This document shows positions 14,672-17,674 of a DNA stretch of 17,674 nt, piece by piece. A model generated the notes under the pieces. It was not told the origin of the DNA, searched no databases, and saw only the letters and a program-made list of their open reading frames with translations. Within the stretch, counting starts at the first letter, position 1. Every line of letters starts with the position of its first letter. The stretch comes from Thermoanaerobacterales bacterium. GTDB lineage: Bacteria > Actinomycetota > Acidimicrobiia > Acidimicrobiales > JACDCH01. Made by a program: the position numbers and the translations under genes. The stretch covers positions 1 through 17,674 of the forward strand of contig PKRH01000072.1 of the NCBI GenBank assembly GCA_017577565.1, in the 5' to 3' direction.

Positions 14672-15301
14672 TCAGGGGCGGTCGGCCGACGTGGCGCGCA
14701 GGCCGGACACCAGGCGCCGGAGCGTCGCCGCCACCCGGTCGTCGAGCTTCTCGGCGTCGACGTCGAGCTCCTCGGCCAGGCGGTCGCGCAGGACCGTGTA
14801 GCCGTAGACGAGCGAGGCCAGCGCCGCGTGCAGCCCCTCCTCGTCGAGGTCCGGCGGGAGCACGCCCTCCTCGACGTCCCGCCGCAGCCGGGCCCGGGTG
14901 CCGTCCGGGTCGGGGACCATGCGCACGTGGTGGTCGCCGTCCAGCACCAGCAGCACCGCCAGGACGGCGGCCTGGCGGTGGCGGTGGTGGAGCATGGTGC
15001 GCAGCATCCCCTCGTAGCGGGCGGGCGCCGGCAGCCCCCGGCCGGGGCGGAAGTCGGCCATCCGCTCGTCGACGTCGGCCCGCAGCGCCGCTCGCAGCAG
15101 GTCGCGCCGGGAGCCGAAGTAGTGGTAGACGAGCCCGCGGTTGACGCCGGCCTCGTCCGCCACCTCGCGCAGGTTGAGCCCGGCGAGCACGCCGTTGCGC
15201 TCGAGCAGCAGGAGCGCGGCCTTCTGCAGCGCGGCCTCCGTCGCCGAGCGGTTCGGCGGCCGGCTCCGGGGCGCGTCGTCGGGCGGCGGCTGGTCGGCCA
15301 T
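14672..15301 (-). CDS. TetR/AcrR-family transcriptional regulator
   Basis: A 209-residue DNA-binding repressor-like protein. A disordered Pro/Arg-rich N-terminus of about 20 residues is followed by the TetR helix-turn-helix domain, with LNLREVADEAGVNRGLVYHYFGSRRDLLRAAL at roughly 42-73. The alpha-helical ligand domain fills the rest and matches no family I can name. The ATG at 15301 is preceded by CAACAT six bases upstream, a possible box for a leaderless start; a GTG directly before it is an alternative. It diverges from sufB and lies upstream of the peptide transporter operon on the same strand. Targets could be either neighbour, itself, or the distant exporter; the sequence does not decide. 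Confidence 0.9.
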   Translation of the reverse strand: MADQPPPDDAPRSRPPNRSATEAALQKAALLLLERNGVLAGLNLREVADEAGVNRGLVYHYFGSRRDLLRAALRADVDERMADFRPGRGLPAPARYEGMLRTMLHHRHRQAAVLAVLLVLDGDHHVRMVPDPDGTRARLRRDVEEGVLPPDLDEEGLHAALASLVYGYTVLRDRLAEELDVDAEKLDDRVAATLRRLVSGLRATSADRP

Positions 15302-15362
15302 CACGTCATGTTGGCACGACCGGGGCCCGGCGCCGGTTGGTGGAGCCGGAACCACCCATTGC

Positions 15363-15368
15363 TACTAT
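15363..15368 (+). promoter_or_regulatory. -10 box (TACTAT) of sufB
   Basis: TACTAT fits the TANNNT consensus and would give a leader of about 40 bases before the sufB ATG, which has a good GGAGGA ribosome binding site at 15407-15412. Upstream at 15339-15356, GGTGG-N8-CCACC is an imperfectly placed inverted repeat covering the expected -35 area, a possible regulator site. No Fe-S sensing operator was recognised. Confidence 0.45.
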
Positions 15369-15417
15369 CGCCGTAGGAGAAATCCCGCCCGCCAACGGCT
15401 CCGCCCGGAGGACACCC

Positions 15418-16818
15418 ATGGCAATCGCCGACGATCTCGACCTGGGGCGCTACAAGCTCGGCTGGTCCGACGAGGAGAACTACGTCTACAAGCCCAAGAA
15501 GGGGCTCAGCGAGGAGATCGTCCGCGAGATGTCGTGGATGAAGGGCGAGCCGGACTGGATGCTGAAGAACCGCCTCAAGGCGCTGAAGCACTTCCAGCAG
15601 CGGCCGATGCCGACCTGGGGCGGTGACCTCTCCGAGATCGACTTCGACGACATCTACTACTACATCAAGCCCACCGACCAGCAGGTCGACGAGTGGGAGG
15701 CCCTCCCCGAGTCGATCAAGCGGACCTACGAGCGGCTGGGCATCCCCGAGGCCGAGCGGAAGTACCTGGCCGGCGTCACCGCGCAGTACGAGTCCGAGGT
15801 CGTCTTCCACCGCAACCGGGCCGACCTCGAGCGCCAGGGCGTGATCTTCTGCGACATGGACACCGCCCTGCGCGAGTACCCGGAGCTGGTCAAGCCCTAC
15901 TTCGGCACGGTCATCCCCCGCAACGACAACAAGTTCGCCGCGCTGAACACCGCGGTGTGGTCGGGCGGCTCGTTCATCTACGTGCCGCCGGGCGTCGAGG
16001 TCCAGATGCCGCTCCAGGCCTACTTCCGCATCAACGCGGAGAACATGGGCCAGTTCGAGCGGACGCTCATCATCGCCGACGAGGGCTCGAAGGTGCACTA
16101 CATCGAGGGCTGCTCCGCCCCGGTGTACACCACCGACTCGCTGCACTCGGCCGTCGTCGAGATCGTGGTCAAGCCGAGCGCCCGCGTCACCTACACGACC
16201 ATCCAGAACTGGTCGAACAACGTGTACAACCTCGTCACCAAGCGGGCGCGGGTCGAGGCCGAGGGCCACATGGAGTGGATCGACGGCAACATCGGCAGTC
16301 GGCTGACGATGAAGTACCCCGCCGTGTGGCTCGTCGGCCCCAAGGCGACCGGCGAGGTGCTCTCGGTCGCCTACGCCGGGCCGGGCCAGCACCAGGACGC
16401 CGGGGCCAAGATGGTCCACGCCGCCCCCGAGACCAGCTCGAAGATCGTCTCCAAGTCGATCTCCAAGGACGGCGGCCGCACCAGCTACCGCGGCCTCGTG
16501 CGGGTCGAGGACGACGCCTACGGCTGCAAGAGCCACGTGCAGTGCGACGCGCTCATCCTCGACGAGCACTCGATCAGCGACACCTTCCCCTACATGGAGG
16601 TGGGGGCGCGCGACGCGCAGATCGGCCACGAGGCCACGGTGTCGAAGGTCGCCGACGAGCAGCTCTTCTACCTGATGAGCCGCGGCCTCTCCGAGGAGCA
16701 GGCCATGAGCATGATCGTGAACGGCTTCATCGAGCCGGTCACGCGCACCCTGCCCATGGAGTACGCGGTCGAGTGGAGCCGGCTCATCGAGCTGCAGATG
16801 GAGGGCTCGGTCGGCTGA
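15418..16818 (+). CDS. sufB: Fe-S cluster assembly scaffold SufB
   Basis: A 466-residue protein, of normal length for SufB, with the SufBD beta-helix core. SufB works with SufC and SufD in the cytoplasm to build Fe-S clusters using sulphur from SufS. Residues proposed for cluster assembly are present: Cys376 in KSHVQCDALILD, and His404-Glu405 in IGHEATVSKV. They match E. coli Cys405, His433 and Glu434, and the Cys-to-Glu spacing of 29 is identical. Other family blocks are YKPKKGLSEEIVREMSWMKGEPDWM at the start and GSFIYVPPGVEVQMPLQAYFRIN. The ATG at 15418 has GGAGGA five bases upstream; a GTG at 15337 in the same open frame lacks support. The next gene downstream is not sufD or sufC, which is unusual for this operon in actinobacteria. 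Confidence 0.96.
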   Translation: MAIADDLDLGRYKLGWSDEENYVYKPKKGLSEEIVREMSWMKGEPDWMLKNRLKALKHFQQRPMPTWGGDLSEIDFDDIYYYIKPTDQQVDEWEALPESIKRTYERLGIPEAERKYLAGVTAQYESEVVFHRNRADLERQGVIFCDMDTALREYPELVKPYFGTVIPRNDNKFAALNTAVWSGGSFIYVPPGVEVQMPLQAYFRINAENMGQFERTLIIADEGSKVHYIEGCSAPVYTTDSLHSAVVEIVVKPSARVTYTTIQNWSNNVYNLVTKRARVEAEGHMEWIDGNIGSRLTMKYPAVWLVGPKATGEVLSVAYAGPGQHQDAGAKMVHAAPETSSKIVSKSISKDGGRTSYRGLVRVEDDAYGCKSHVQCDALILDEHSISDTFPYMEVGARDAQIGHEATVSKVADEQLFYLMSRGLSEEQAMSMIVNGFIEPVTRTLPMEYAVEWSRLIELQMEGSVG

Positions 16819-16830
16819 GCCGGGCATGAC

Positions 16831-16849
16831 GGGCGCCCGGCCGGCGCCC
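16831..16849 (+). terminator. Terminator-like GC hairpin after sufB
   Basis: GGGCGCC-CGGCC-GGCGCCC, a perfect 7-base stem with a 5-base loop, begins 12 bases after the sufB stop. There is no T tract, so it is not a classical intrinsic terminator; high-GC actinobacteria often have such T-less hairpins. A new -10 box follows at 16861, which fits a transcript boundary here. Confidence 0.4.
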
Positions 16850-16860
16850 GAGGGCACGGG

Positions 16861-16866
16861 TAGCAT
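16861..16866 (+). promoter_or_regulatory. -10 box (TAGCAT) for a leaderless membrane-protein gene
   Basis: TAGCAT fits TANNNT and ends nine bases before the GTG at 16876, which has no ribosome binding site. The arrangement repeats that of the leaderless starts at 1002 and 3771. Confidence 0.45.
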
Positions 16867-16875
16867 CGCCCGCCC

Positions 16876-17674
16876 GTGCGCCCCCGCTCGCCCGCCTGGC
16901 CGCTGGCGGCCCTCGCCCCGGCGACGCTGCTGGCGGTCGACCCGTGGGGCTGGCACCCGTTCGGCCCGGCCGCCTGGCTGGCCGTCTCGGTCCTCGTGCC
17001 CGCCGGCGCCGCGGCGCTGCTGGCGCGGCGCCCCCTGCGGTGGGCGCCCGGCCCGACCCGGGTGGCGGCTGCGCTCGTGGCCTGGCTGGCGCTGGCCGCC
17101 GCGGCGGGGGAGGACCGGCTCTACGCCTGGGTCGGCACGCCGGAGCGGCACCTCGGCGTGCTCACCTGGGCGCTCGCCCTGCTGGCGCTCGTCGCCGGCC
17201 GGTCGCTCCACGACGACGCCGACCGCCGGCCGATGGCGGTCGGGTTGGTCGTCGCCGGCCTGGGCGTCGGCGGCGTGGCCGTGGCCGAGGCCGCGGGCTG
17301 GGAGCCCGCCGTCCTCGACGTCGCCGGCCGCCTGAGCGGGACGCTCGGCTCGCCGGCCTACCTCGGCGCGGCCGCCGCCCTGCTGCTGCCGCCGCTCGCC
17401 GGGCTCGCCCTCGACGCCGGCTGGGGCGCCCCGGCCCGGGTCGCCGCCGCCGCCGGGGCCGCCGGCCTGGCCGTCGCGCTCGTCGGGGCGGGCGCCCGGG
17501 CCGCGTGGGTGGGGTGCGCGGCGGCCGCGGCGGTGGTGGCGACCGCCCGCCGGGCCGAGCTGCGCGCCGCTGCGGGCCGGCACCGCCGGGCCGCGGGCCT
17601 GGCCGCCGCGGCGGCGGTGGCGGTGGCCGCGGCGCTCGTCGTGGTCGGGCCGGTCGGGGCCCGCGTCGCCTCGA
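16876..17674 (+). CDS. Polytopic membrane protein, O-antigen ligase/polymerase-like (truncated by window end)
   Basis: An open frame of 266 codons that runs to the window edge without a stop. It is very rich in Ala, Leu and Val, with about seven to eight hydrophobic segments. Features reminiscent of Wzy/O-antigen ligase proteins are RLSGTLGSPAYLGAAAALLLPPLAG (about 151-175) and the later GAGARAAWVG (about 203-212), like the RxxGTxxNPN and SRxAWxG elements in that family. Those enzymes join or polymerise lipid-linked glycans at the membrane. The assignment rests on these short motifs only, so another multi-pass family is possible. The GTG start is supported by the -10 box upstream. The C-terminal half is not visible. 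Confidence 0.6.
   Translation, partial: MRPRSPAWPLAALAPATLLAVDPWGWHPFGPAAWLAVSVLVPAGAAALLARRPLRWAPGPTRVAAALVAWLALAAAAGEDRLYAWVGTPERHLGVLTWALALLALVAGRSLHDDADRRPMAVGLVVAGLGVGGVAVAEAAGWEPAVLDVAGRLSGTLGSPAYLGAAAALLLPPLAGLALDAGWGAPARVAAAAGAAGLAVALVGAGARAAWVGCAAAAAVVATARRAELRAAAGRHRRAAGLAAAAAVAVAAALVVVGPVGARVAS

Noticed and set aside
14659..14674. A near-palindrome GACCGTCGACGGGTC by the TetR stop, sharing GGGTCA with the exporter operator
   Set aside because: The symmetry is imperfect, it overlaps coding sequence, and the shared half-site is too short in this GC-rich DNA to link the TetR gene to that operator.
15337..15417. Upstream GTG extension of sufB
   Set aside because: The ATG at 15418 has a strong GGAGGA site at proper spacing and matches family N-termini; the extension overlaps the promoter region.
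16826..17335. A 169-codon frame starting with ATG soon after sufB
   Set aside because: Its product is Arg/Pro/Trp-rich low-complexity sequence, while the frame from GTG 16876 is hydrophobic, has a -10 box and stays open to the window end.
15301..17583. A minus-strand open frame of 760 codons opposite sufB
   Set aside because: It is a shadow of sufB and the downstream membrane gene; sufB has full family similarity and catalytic residues.
1..17674. Search for CRISPR, tRNA, rRNA, toxin-antitoxin, defence or phage genes
   Set aside because: No spaced direct repeats, no recognisable RNA gene and no matching protein motif were seen; all coding space is accounted for by the listed genes.

Overview
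The window is a very GC-rich piece of bacterial chromosome, read from one end of an assembly. The codon use (third positions almost always G or C), the frequent GTG starts, an F420-type luciferase-like oxidoreductase and several starts with a TANNNT box only 7-9 bases upstream (leaderless transcripts) all point to a high-GC actinobacterium. Acidimicrobiia is my best guess, but I cannot prove it. No stretch longer than 300 bases lacks a gene. I see no rRNA, tRNA, CRISPR, insertion sequence, prophage or plasmid feature.

Layout. Bases 1-89 are not genomic: they are a poly-T run followed by a degraded copy of an Illumina P5/Nextera adapter, so the chromosome starts at about base 90. Bases 133-4655 hold small housekeeping and redox genes: an MBL-fold hydrolase, a flavin reductase-like protein, a gamma-carbonic-anhydrase-like hexapeptide protein, a LOG-family phosphoribohydrolase translationally coupled to a YczE-type membrane protein, a convergent DUF2752 membrane protein, and, divergent from it, an F420-dependent LLM oxidoreductase. 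Bases 4703-8429 carry a two-gene operon for a heterodimeric ABC exporter, preceded by a perfect 20-base palindromic operator. Sequence asymmetry between the two subunits predicts one degenerate and one competent ATP site.

On the minus strand follow a DUF1330 protein (8423-8770) and a complete five-gene peptide/nickel-type ABC importer operon (14532 down to 8855: lipoprotein binding protein, two permeases, two ATPases). Its genes overlap or nearly touch, and its leader contains a hairpin and a spaced inverted repeat. A TetR-family regulator (minus, 14672-15301) lies just upstream of this operon and diverges from sufB (plus, 15418-16818), the Fe-S cluster assembly scaffold. sufB is followed by a GC hairpin and then a leaderless, truncated polytopic membrane gene resembling O-antigen ligase/polymerase, which runs off the window.

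I did not find a convincing undescribed system. The most useful observations are the adapter contamination, the operator of the exporter operon, the altered zinc-ligand pattern in the gamma-CA homologue, the two overlapping divergent promoters at 3751-3766, and sufB standing apart from other suf genes on its downstream side.
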